64,000 nt of DNA from the NCBI RefSeq assembly GCF_030063355.1, contig NZ_JASISZ010000031.1:19303-83302 (forward strand), read 5' to 3'. Below the pieces are notes generated by a model that ran no database searches, was not told the origin of the DNA, and worked only from the letters and a program-made list of their open reading frames with translations. The DNA comes from Streptomyces sp. PH10-H1 (lineage in GTDB: Bacteria > Actinomycetota > Actinomycetes > Streptomycetales > Streptomycetaceae). Positions 1-7,543 of this stretch are shown piece by piece. The first letter of the stretch is position 1, and each line of letters opens with the position of its first letter. Made by a program: the position numbers and the translations under genes.

Positions 1-417
1 ATGGCACAGTCCCGCAGGCTGTCCACCGCTCAGGAGCGGCTGGGCCAGGTGCTCACGGAGGGCGGCGGGGCGCTCGTCGTCCTCGCCCGCTTCGCACCGG
101 CCGGCCGTTCCGTGGTGAGCCTGGGCGCGGGTGTGGCGCACCGCCGGCCCAAGGAGTTCCTGCCGTGGTCGGCGCTGGCCGGGGTGGCCTGGGCGACGTA
201 CAGCGTGGGCCTGGGGTACCTCGGCGGCGAGTGGCTGGGCGCGAGCTGGCTCGGCAGCGTCATGTCGCTGGTCGCCCTGTGCGGTTCGGGCGCGCTGGCC
301 GCCTATGTCTTCCGCCGCGGCCGCCGCACCGCGATGGCGGCGGCGCTGGCCACCGTGCCGCTGACCATCCCGCCGCAGACCGCCGCCGACCGGGGCACGG
401 TCGTCGAGGCGCTCTGA
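1..417 (+). CDS. DedA/SNARE-associated family membrane protein, C-terminal part
   Basis: The frame is open from the first base of the window and ends at a TGA at 415-417. The visible part has the conserved DedA block with an FAPAGRSVVS-like stretch (residues about 31-40), followed by two hydrophobic segments (about 53-78 and 83-103). DedA proteins are inner-membrane transporters or flippases of roughly 200 residues, so the 138 residues seen probably lack the N-terminus, and the ATG at position 1 may be internal. The residues after the last helix are basic and then low-complexity. It has no obvious functional link to the downstream genes. Confidence 0.6.
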   Translation: MAQSRRLSTAQERLGQVLTEGGGALVVLARFAPAGRSVVSLGAGVAHRRPKEFLPWSALAGVAWATYSVGLGYLGGEWLGASWLGSVMSLVALCGSGALAAYVFRRGRRTAMAAALATVPLTIPPQTAADRGTVVEAL

Positions 418-527
418 CGCCCCTGCACCACCCCTGCCCGGCCCGCCCCGTTCCCCCTGGCTTCGGTTTCCGCCCGACGGCCGGCCCGCATCCCCGGCAA
501 ATGGCGTGCGGCGGGGATCATGGGGGC

Positions 528-884
528 ATGCAGCCCGCCGCCCCCCGCTCCCGGACCGTCGCCGCCGGGCTGCTGCTCGGCGCGGCGGCCTACACCGCGT
601 GGGTCCTGGAGGTCGTGCCGGCCACCGGCCTGGACCCGGTCAACGCCTACGTCAGCGAGCTGGCCGCCGCCGACCAGCCGCTGGGCGGCCTCTTCCGCGC
701 CACCGACCTCGCCGCCGGGCTCGCGGTGTCCGCCGCCGCCGTGATCGCCCTGCTGCGCCTGCCGCGCCGCCCCGTGGTCGGTCGTGGGCTGGGCGGCTCG
801 GCCACCTCCGTCGGCACGCCCGCTCCGCCCGCTCCGTCGGCCCCGTCTGTTCCGTCCCCTGCCTCGCGAGGTGAATCCGAGTGA
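528..884 (+). CDS. Shortened DUF998-type membrane protein
   Basis: This 118-residue protein begins like DUF998 proteins: a first membrane helix (about 10-26), then a loop with a DPVNAYVSELAA-like segment, then a second helix (about 60-75). DUF998 proteins normally have about 200 residues and six helices. Here the sequence changes after residue 80 into a Pro/Ala/Ser/Val tail with no membrane character, so the C-terminal half is missing, by deletion or frameshift. The stop overlaps the GTG of the next gene (GTGA at 881-884), which suggests translational coupling. It may be a decaying gene kept as a leader for the hydrolase. Confidence 0.45.
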   Translation: MQPAAPRSRTVAAGLLLGAAAYTAWVLEVVPATGLDPVNAYVSELAAADQPLGGLFRATDLAAGLAVSAAAVIALLRLPRRPVVGRGLGGSATSVGTPAPPAPSAPSVPSPASRGESE

Positions 885-1726
885 TCCTGCGCATCGGCGG
901 GGTGCCACTGCACGTCCTGCGGGAGGGCTCGGGACCGGTGTGCGTGCTCAGCGGCGGCCTGGGCTGCTGCTGGTTCGACTGGGACCCGGTCGTCCCGCTG
1001 CTCGCCCCGCACCGCACGGTCGTGCGCTTCGACCGGCCGGGCTTCGGGCTGAGCGCCCCGCTCCTCGTACCGCCGACGGCGGCCGGGGAGGCCGACCGGA
1101 TTCTGGGCGTCCTGGACGCGCTGGGCCTGAACGGGCCGGCGACCGTGGTCGGGCACTCCATCGCGGCCTTCCACGTGGAGGCGTTCGCCCGGCTGCATCC
1201 TGGCCGCACGGCGGGCGTGGTGCTGGTGGACGGCAGCGTAGAGGAGGACCCCCGGCCCGCACCCGCCGTGGAGTGGCGCACCGGCGCCGCCACACTGTTC
1301 GCCCGGGGGCTGAGCGCCGCCGCCCTGCCGTACACGCTGGGCCCGGCCACCCGCCGGCTCACCGTACGGATGTCGAGGTCGCGGGGCGGCGATCCGGCGC
1401 CCGCCGGCCTCGTACGCCGCTGCTACGGCACCTCGCGCCATCTGCGGGCCGCCCTGCTGGAGAACGCCCGCTACCTCGACGTTGCGGCCGAACTCGCCGC
1501 CCTGCGCGAGCGCGCGCCCCTCCCGCCCGTGCCGGTGACCGTGCTGGCCGCCGACGGCGGTGGCCGGTCGCACCGGCAGCGGCGCTGGCTGGAGCGGCAG
1601 CGCGCCCTCGCGGACACCCTCGGCGCCCGCTTCACGACGGCTGCCCCCGCCGGCCACCTGGTGATGCTCGATCACCCGGCGGCCGTCGCGGAGGCGGTCC
1701 TGGCGGCGAGCGCCGGCCCGGTCTGA
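881..1726 (+). CDS. Alpha/beta-fold hydrolase
   Basis: This is a 281-residue alpha/beta hydrolase. The nucleophile elbow GHSIAA (residues about 90-95) carries the Ser. A Gly-rich oxyanion loop GGLGCCWFDW lies near the N-terminus, the likely acid Asp sits in VTVLAADGG (about 222-230), and the catalytic His is in PAGHLVMLDH (about 256-265). The GTG start overlaps the stop of the DUF998 fragment and has the ribosome site GAGGTGA upstream. Soluble, with no signal peptide. The substrate cannot be told from sequence; esterase, haloalkane dehalogenase-like and epoxide hydrolase-like activities are all possible. Confidence 0.75.
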   Translation: MILRIGGVPLHVLREGSGPVCVLSGGLGCCWFDWDPVVPLLAPHRTVVRFDRPGFGLSAPLLVPPTAAGEADRILGVLDALGLNGPATVVGHSIAAFHVEAFARLHPGRTAGVVLVDGSVEEDPRPAPAVEWRTGAATLFARGLSAAALPYTLGPATRRLTVRMSRSRGGDPAPAGLVRRCYGTSRHLRAALLENARYLDVAAELAALRERAPLPPVPVTVLAADGGGRSHRQRRWLERQRALADTLGARFTTAAPAGHLVMLDHPAAVAEAVLAASAGPV

Positions 1727-1816
1727 CGGTCTACAGCCAGATGTCGGCCGACTCCTTGGCGAACACCGCGGTCCTGGCGGTCAGTTCCGTCAGCGGAGTG
1801 ACTCCATACCTTGCCA

Positions 1817-1837
1817 GATGGGGACACTGTCCCCATC
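1817..1837. promoter_or_regulatory. 10-bp inverted repeat upstream of eshA
   Basis: The arms GATGGGGACA and TGTCCCCATC are perfect inverted repeats separated by one C. The repeat lies about 135 bp before the eshA start and 90 bp after the hydrolase stop. There is no T-rich tail, so it looks more like an operator for a dimeric regulator than a terminator. No regulator gene is adjacent, so the binding protein is unknown. Confidence 0.5.
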
Positions 1838-1971
1838 GGCCAAAAGTCCCTTCCCCCCGTACCAAGGTTCGGTGTTTTAGTCTCACTCGATCCGGCGATA
1901 GCCAGCGCGGAGGGTGACGAAAAGAATGGTTCTGCATTCCACACCTCACCTCCTAGTGCGAAGGACTACGC

Positions 1972-3405
<1,434 letters not shown>

Positions 3406-3431
3406 GGCCGGGACCAGCGCCCGCTACGAGA

Positions 3432-3459
3432 GGCGGCCGGGGATTCTCCCCCGGCCGCC
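3432..3459. terminator. Hairpin between convergent eshA and DUF4239 gene
   Basis: Perfect 11-bp arms GGCGGCCGGGG / CCCCGGCCGCC enclose a 6-nt loop. The hairpin lies 27 bp after the eshA stop and 30 bp after the stop of the opposing gene, so it probably serves both. No U-tract is present, as is common in streptomycetes. Confidence 0.7.
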
Positions 3460-3489
3460 GCCTCCGTCCGTGCCCCGCTCCGCTCCGCG

Positions 3490-4251
3490 TTACTTCAGCG
3501 CCGGGAACAGGTCCCGGAAGACATCGGCGCTGACCGCGATGCCCCGGCCGAATGGCGCGTCGAGGTCCCAGATCAGGAACAGCAGGAACGCGATCAGCGC
3601 ACTGAACAGGCCGGCCAGCAGCAACTCCCGCCCAGAGCGGCGGATCTGCAGCGTGAAGATCAGCCCCACCGTCGCCAGAGCACCCGCGATGAGACCGAAC
3701 CACACCATCCCCGGCATCGTCGCCCCGGCCTTCTGGCCGCGCGCGGTACGCGCCTCGTCCGCCACCGCGACCTGGTCCACCATCGGCTGGTACGCCTGCG
3801 CGTCCAGATCCCCCTTCGGCGCGTAGTCCGTCACGCCCCGGCGCACCACCGACAGCAGTTCCGTCCCCTGCGGGGAGAGGGTGCCGTGGTCGGTCATGTA
3901 CGGCCACTCCTGGTGGATCACATAGCTGACGTACGCGTCGACGTCCGCCCGGATCCGGTCCCGCACCCCGGGCGGATACACCTGCACCCGCGTGCTCACC
4001 TCATGCAGGGCCTGTGCCTCGCGCATCACATCGTCCTGCGCCGCGCTCTGCCCCTCCCACACGCCCGCGATGGCCAGGCCCAGAACGATCGCGTAGATCA
4101 CCCCGATCATCATCGTCATGTACTCGATGACGTCCGGCGTCTCCGTGGGGTCGTCGTCCACCGGGACGCGCCGCTGTCTGAGCACGACGACAGTGACGAC
4201 GACCACGCAGGCCGCGGCCATCGCGATCACCAGAACAATCCACTGCGACAT
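3490..4251 (-). CDS. DUF4239 (bestrophin-like) membrane protein
   Basis: The 253-residue protein has an N-terminal helix (about 3-23), a second helix with GVIYAIVLGLAIAGVWEGQ (about 49-68) typical of DUF4239, a soluble middle with the RVQVYPP segment, and two closely spaced C-terminal helices (about 178-198 and 205-223). DUF4239 proteins resemble bestrophin-like channels in topology, but their function is not established. The GGAG ribosome site lies 5-6 nt before the ATG. It follows the Cys/His-rich protein gene by 33 bp on the same strand, so the two probably form an operon. Confidence 0.75.
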   Translation of the reverse strand: MSQWIVLVIAMAAACVVVVTVVVLRQRRVPVDDDPTETPDVIEYMTMMIGVIYAIVLGLAIAGVWEGQSAAQDDVMREAQALHEVSTRVQVYPPGVRDRIRADVDAYVSYVIHQEWPYMTDHGTLSPQGTELLSVVRRGVTDYAPKGDLDAQAYQPMVDQVAVADEARTARGQKAGATMPGMVWFGLIAGALATVGLIFTLQIRRSGRELLLAGLFSALIAFLLFLIWDLDAPFGRGIAVSADVFRDLFPALK

Positions 4252-4284
4252 TCGGAACTCCTAGCTGACTGAACTGACAGCGGG

Positions 4285-4971
4285 TCAACGGGCCCTGCCG
4301 TGCGCGCGTGACCCCGGCCGCAGCACAGCCGCCGCGAGCAGTCCCGGCACCGTCGTGAGAAGCATCGTCATCATCAGCGGCCGCTGATGGTGCTTCGGGG
4401 CCGGCGGAGGTGCGACGCGCTTCGGCCAGTGGACGGCCGGGCGCGGAGGCGGGGCGTGCCGCGGGGACGGGGTGGGCGCGGGGCTGGTCGCAGGCGTGGG
4501 CGTCGGCTCGACGCGGGGTGCCGGCGCCGCCCGTGGGGGCGCCACGGGCGCTCGACGCGTGGGCTGCGGCGCCGGTTGCGGCGTGGGCGCACGGGTCAGC
4601 GCCGGGGTGGGTGCGGGGGTGGGGCTCGGCGTCGGGGTCGGTGTCGGGGTCGGTGAAGGCGTCGGCGTGGGTGTCGGTTCCGGGCACGGCGGCTCGTGCT
4701 CGTGCCCATGGCAGTGACAGGGCCAGTACCAGTGCCGGTGCTCATGGCAGGGGCAGTGCCCGAGCCACAGCTGAACGTCCAACGGCTGAACGTCCAACGG
4801 CTGAACATGAACGCAGACCCGTAAGGAGCCCTGCCCCGCCTGAACCGAGACCGGGCCCGGACACGGGTCGTCCGCCACCGCCACCGGTACCAGCAGCCCC
4901 GATCCGCACAGCGCGGTCCCCGCCACCACCACTGCCCCGCGCAGGGCAGCCCTTCCCCACCGATTTCTCAC
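4285..4971 (-). CDS. Cys/His-rich, Pro/Thr-repeat cell-surface protein
   Basis: No family is recognised. The 228-residue protein has a signal peptide (about 1-33, ending AVA-DD), a short beta-like region containing the duplicated peptide PLDVQ-PLDVQ, then a compact cluster of about eight His and five Cys (residues about 71-95). A long Pro-Thr repeat follows (about 98-135), then a Pro/Ala-rich linker, a hydrophobic helix (about 199-216) and a basic tail. This reads as an exported protein anchored by a C-terminal helix, with the Pro/Thr stalk crossing the wall. The His/Cys cluster could bind metal. There is no LPXTG motif. The GTG start has no strong ribosome site. Confidence 0.55.
   Translation of the reverse strand: MRNRWGRAALRGAVVVAGTALCGSGLLVPVAVADDPCPGPVSVQAGQGSLRVCVHVQPLDVQPLDVQLWLGHCPCHEHRHWYWPCHCHGHEHEPPCPEPTPTPTPSPTPTPTPTPSPTPAPTPALTRAPTPQPAPQPTRRAPVAPPRAAPAPRVEPTPTPATSPAPTPSPRHAPPPRPAVHWPKRVAPPPAPKHHQRPLMMTMLLTTVPGLLAAAVLRPGSRAHGRAR
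4771..4808. repeat. 15-bp tandem repeat inside the Cys/His-rich protein gene
   Basis: CTGAACGTCCAACGG occurs twice in tandem (4771-4785, 4786-4800) with a partial third copy. It encodes the duplicated PLDVQ peptide, so copy-number change would stay in frame. Confidence 0.7.
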
Positions 4972-5075
4972 AGGACAGATCTTGAGGCCCGCCGGCTCGC
5001 GACTCTGCCCGTGTTCGAACCCGTTCCCCCGAACGAATCAACGCATGGTCGTTAAACCTCGGGCCGGGTCGGGGA

Positions 5076-5452
5076 TCAGGCGACGATCCGCATCTCGTGC
5101 GGCGTGCCGTTGAGCCGCCGCCCGCCCGCCTCCGTACACATCACGATGTCCTCGATCCGCACCCCGAAGCGCCCCGGCAGATAGATGCCCGGCTCGATCG
5201 AGAAGCACATCCCCGGCACGAGCGGCTGCTCCTCGCCCTCAGCAGGTGCATCGCCCACGCCGAATCGGAGATCCCGCACCGGCCGTCGGGCCGCAGCAGG
5301 CCGATCGCCGTCGGCTGATATCCGCACAAATACACCAGATCCGGCCCCGGCGTCACCACCAGCCCTGCCAGCCCCGCTCCGGCCGCCGCCTTCGCGGCAC
5401 GCGTCATCCGCGCCGCGTAGTCCTCCCACGTGAACGGCTGGATACCCGCCAT
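5076..5452 (-). pseudogene. Broken M24 (Xaa-Pro aminopeptidase-like) peptidase
   Basis: Two pieces of one gene lie in different frames. From the ATG at 5450-5452 the start MAGIQPFTWEDYAARM and the following VTPGPDLVYLCGY segment match the N-terminal creatinase-like domain of M24 proteases. About 60 codons later the frame is lost, and in another frame the C-terminal block EGEEQPLVPGMCFSIEPGIY and GVRIEDIV runs to a stop at 5076. The central region with most metal ligands is absent. A normal protein has about 370 residues and only about 125 codons remain, so it cannot be functional. It lies beside tRNA-Val. Confidence 0.8.
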
Positions 5453-5533
5453 GGCTCCTCCTGAGGCCGCCGGACCATACGGTTTCCAGCCTCGGGGGTG
5501 ACCACGCGGCCCGCCAGTCAGGGGTCGGAGACG

Positions 5534-5571
5534 CCGGGAGCCCCCGGCCATGGCTGGCCGGGGGCTCCCGG
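5534..5571 (-). terminator. Hairpin after tRNA-Val
   Basis: A perfect 17-bp stem (CCGGGAGCCCCCGGCCA and its complement) with a TGGC loop lies 13 bp downstream of the tRNA-Val 3' end on the minus strand. This is the expected place for its terminator. Confidence 0.75.
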
Positions 5572-5584
5572 ATCGATCGTGCGG

Positions 5585-5656
5585 TGGGCGTGGACGGGTT
5601 CGAACCGCCGACCAGCGCCGTGTAAAGGCGCTGCTCTACCACTGAGCTACACGCCC
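5585..5656 (-). tRNA. tRNA-Val (anticodon TAC)
   Basis: The minus strand folds as a full cloverleaf: acceptor GGGCGTG paired with CACGCCC, D-arm GCTC...GAGC, anticodon stem GCGCC/GGCGC with loop TTTACAC (anticodon TAC), and T-arm with GGTTCGAA. The 3' CCA is not encoded. It decodes GTA and GTG-type valine codons. Confidence 0.95.
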
Positions 5657-5845
5657 GCGGAACGTGAAGTGACAGATTACATCGCCGACCCCTGTGCTCC
5701 TCAACCCGATACCAAGAGCGGGTAAAGCATCGCCCGGCGTTCGGTCACGTGTCCGTGCAACCGGCCCGGGCCGTGTATTCGTCTTGGTCAGGTGGGAGAC
5801 TGGAGCCGACAGACACCAGCGGCGGACCTGCGGGAGAGAGTCACT

Positions 5846-7087
5846 GTGACGACGGCACGCTCGTGGTGGCGGCGCGGCGACAATCTGCGCGCTGATGCCC
5901 AGGCCGCGAAGGACGCCGCATCGCAGGCCTTCTATGAGCTGGACACCGCGCAGCGGGATCTCGAGATGTCGATAGAGACCATCAAAGCGGTCGACAGCTC
6001 TCCTGCCGCGCAGCGCGCGCTGGCCGGGTTCCGGGCGCTCGGGGAACAGATCGACCAGGTGAGCGGGGCCTACATCGCCACCGTTGACGCGCATGACCTG
6101 GACCGCGATGAGCTGGACGCGTCCACCGCCGCCCGGGCCCGCAGCGAGCTGACGAAGGCGAAGGACGATCTCGACCGGGCGAAGGCAGACCTGGAGCGGT
6201 TCGCGCAGAGCCTGGGGCCGCTGCTGGGGAAGGCCGAGACGCAGTTGGCGCGGTTGGCGCCCGCGGTCGAACGGGCCCGGCACGGGCTGTTGGCGGCGAG
6301 CAACGCGCTGGACGCGGTGCGGGCCGCGGGGCTGAAGGCCGATGACCTCGCGGCGCGGCTGGCGGCGCTGTCGCCGGAGCTGACGAAGCTGAATCAGGGA
6401 GCCGGTACGCACGGCGTGCCGGAGACGCTGACGCGCGCGGAGGATGTGCAGCGCCGCGCGGAGGCGGTCAGGGCGGAGGCGTCACGACTGCCGGAGCAGG
6501 CGAAGGAGATCGACAAGCGGCTGGTCAGCCTGCGGACCCGCACCGAGGCGCTGGCGACCAGGGCCGCGGGCGTCGATCCGGTCCTCAGTGAGCTGCGGCG
6601 GCGTTTCTCCCTGGCGTGCTGGCAGGACCTGCAGCAGGTTCCGGCGCAGGCGGAGGTCGCGGTGACGCAGGCCGGGGCGAAGCTCGCGGAGGCCGCGAAG
6701 GCGCGCGACGAGCAGCGCTGGGCGGACGCGACCTCACGGCTGAGCACGGTACGGGCGCTGCTGGACGACGTGGACGGGTCGGTCTCCTCGGCCGGCGACC
6801 GGCTGCGGCGGCTCAATGAGGTCCGCAAGGATCCGAAGGCCGAGGTCGAGAAGACCCGGTTCGCCATCCGAGACGCGCAGCGGCTGGCGATGCAGGGCCG
6901 CACCACACCGGAGCACCGGCATGCCCGTCCGCTGGACGACGCGGTGGGGCGGCTGGACCGGGCGGTGGCAGAGCTGGAAGGCCGGCATCCGGACTACTGG
7001 CACTTCCTGACCGAGACGGCGGCGGTGCGGGAGACCGCGAACCGGGTCGTCGCCAATATCCGTGAGGACCGTGCGCAGGGGCGCTGA
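5846..7087 (+). CDS. Coiled-coil protein of unknown function
   Basis: The 413-residue protein is almost wholly alpha-helical. Heptad-like Ala/Leu/Glu/Arg/Lys stretches run through about 20-175, 190-270 and 285-400. It has no signal peptide or membrane helix and few cysteines. It begins TTARSWWRRGDNL after the GTG. The GTG at 5846 is chosen because GGGAGAG lies 8 nt upstream; an earlier GTG at 5792 in frame lacks a ribosome site. Streptomycetes carry conserved proteins of this shape with no assigned role; a cytoskeletal or scaffold function is only a guess. Confidence 0.65.
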   Translation: MTTARSWWRRGDNLRADAQAAKDAASQAFYELDTAQRDLEMSIETIKAVDSSPAAQRALAGFRALGEQIDQVSGAYIATVDAHDLDRDELDASTAARARSELTKAKDDLDRAKADLERFAQSLGPLLGKAETQLARLAPAVERARHGLLAASNALDAVRAAGLKADDLAARLAALSPELTKLNQGAGTHGVPETLTRAEDVQRRAEAVRAEASRLPEQAKEIDKRLVSLRTRTEALATRAAGVDPVLSELRRRFSLACWQDLQQVPAQAEVAVTQAGAKLAEAAKARDEQRWADATSRLSTVRALLDDVDGSVSSAGDRLRRLNEVRKDPKAEVEKTRFAIRDAQRLAMQGRTTPEHRHARPLDDAVGRLDRAVAELEGRHPDYWHFLTETAAVRETANRVVANIREDRAQGR

Positions 7088-7168
7088 GCGTGCGGGGGTT
7101 GCGTGCGGGGATTGCGTGCGGGGGTTGCGTGCTCATCCTGCTCGAGGTGCCGGGGCTATTCTTCGGGC

Positions 7169-7381
7169 ATGCCCCGATACGAGTTTCGCTGCCGGTCCTG
7201 CGGCACCACCTTTGAGCTGAACCGGCCGATGGCCGAGTCGTCCGCCCCCGCGAGCTGCCCGGACGGGCATGACGACACCGTGAAGCTGCTGTCGGCGGTC
7301 GCCGTGGGCGGCACCGCCGCTCCCGCGTCGGGCTCCGGCGGTGGCGGCGGCGGGTGCTGCGGGGGTGGCTGCTGCGGCTGA
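7169..7381 (+). CDS. FmdB-type zinc ribbon protein
   Basis: A 70-residue protein. It starts MPRYEFRCRSCG, the first CxxC of the FmdB/CxxC-regulatory zinc ribbon. The second half of the usual ribbon is replaced by a CPDGHDD segment, so a Cys/His combination may complete the metal site. The C-terminus is a Gly-rich run ending in CC-GGG-CC pairs, a common tail in actinobacterial members. The ATG is the codon that starts the conserved MPxYEF motif. Family members are small proteins of uncertain, possibly regulatory, function. Confidence 0.75.
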   Translation: MPRYEFRCRSCGTTFELNRPMAESSAPASCPDGHDDTVKLLSAVAVGGTAAPASGSGGGGGGCCGGGCCG

Positions 7382-7400
7382 CCGCGCCGCCGCACTCTCC

Positions 7401-7452
7401 GGTCCCGTTTACCGGTCCCGTTCACCAGTCCCGTTCACCGGTCCCGTTCACT
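7401..7452. repeat. Four tandem 13-bp repeats with GTTCACC cores
   Basis: Four consecutive units, GGTCCCGTTTACC, GGTCCCGTTCACC, AGTCCCGTTCACC and GGTCCCGTTCACT, occupy 7401-7452, about 90-140 bp before the dioxygenase-HD start. Each carries a GTTCACC-like heptamer, the core of Streptomyces PHO boxes. The period is 13 bp, not the 11 bp of known PhoP direct repeats, so PhoP binding is only a possibility. Confidence 0.6.
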
Positions 7453-7513
7453 CTCCGGACATTCGGCCGTCCGCCGGTCCTCATGGGCGTGTGCCAGGTT
7501 CTCCATGAATTCA

Positions 7514-7531
7514 AAGTTGGCTGGACAACTT
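7514..7531. promoter_or_regulatory. Operator-like repeat before the dioxygenase-HD gene
   Basis: AAGTTG and CAACTT form a perfect 6-bp inverted repeat around GCTGGA. Positions 7516-7531 (GTTGGCTGGACAACTT) match the reverse complement of 12216-12231, in front of the ABC importer operon, at 15 of 16 bases. The site ends 12 bp before the ATG and 2 bp before the GGAGG ribosome site, where a bound repressor would block transcription or early elongation. Confidence 0.6.
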
Positions 7532-7543
7532 ATGGAGGACGTG

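Noticed and set aside
1731..1949. Minus-strand open frame between the hydrolase and eshA
   Set aside because: It has no ribosome site or recognisable domain, and it crosses the palindrome. It may be a remnant of an older gene, but this cannot be supported.
3406..4971. DUF4239 or Cys/His-rich protein as encapsulin cargo
   Set aside because: Both are membrane or exported proteins on the opposite strand and separated from eshA by a terminator, so neither is likely to be packaged.
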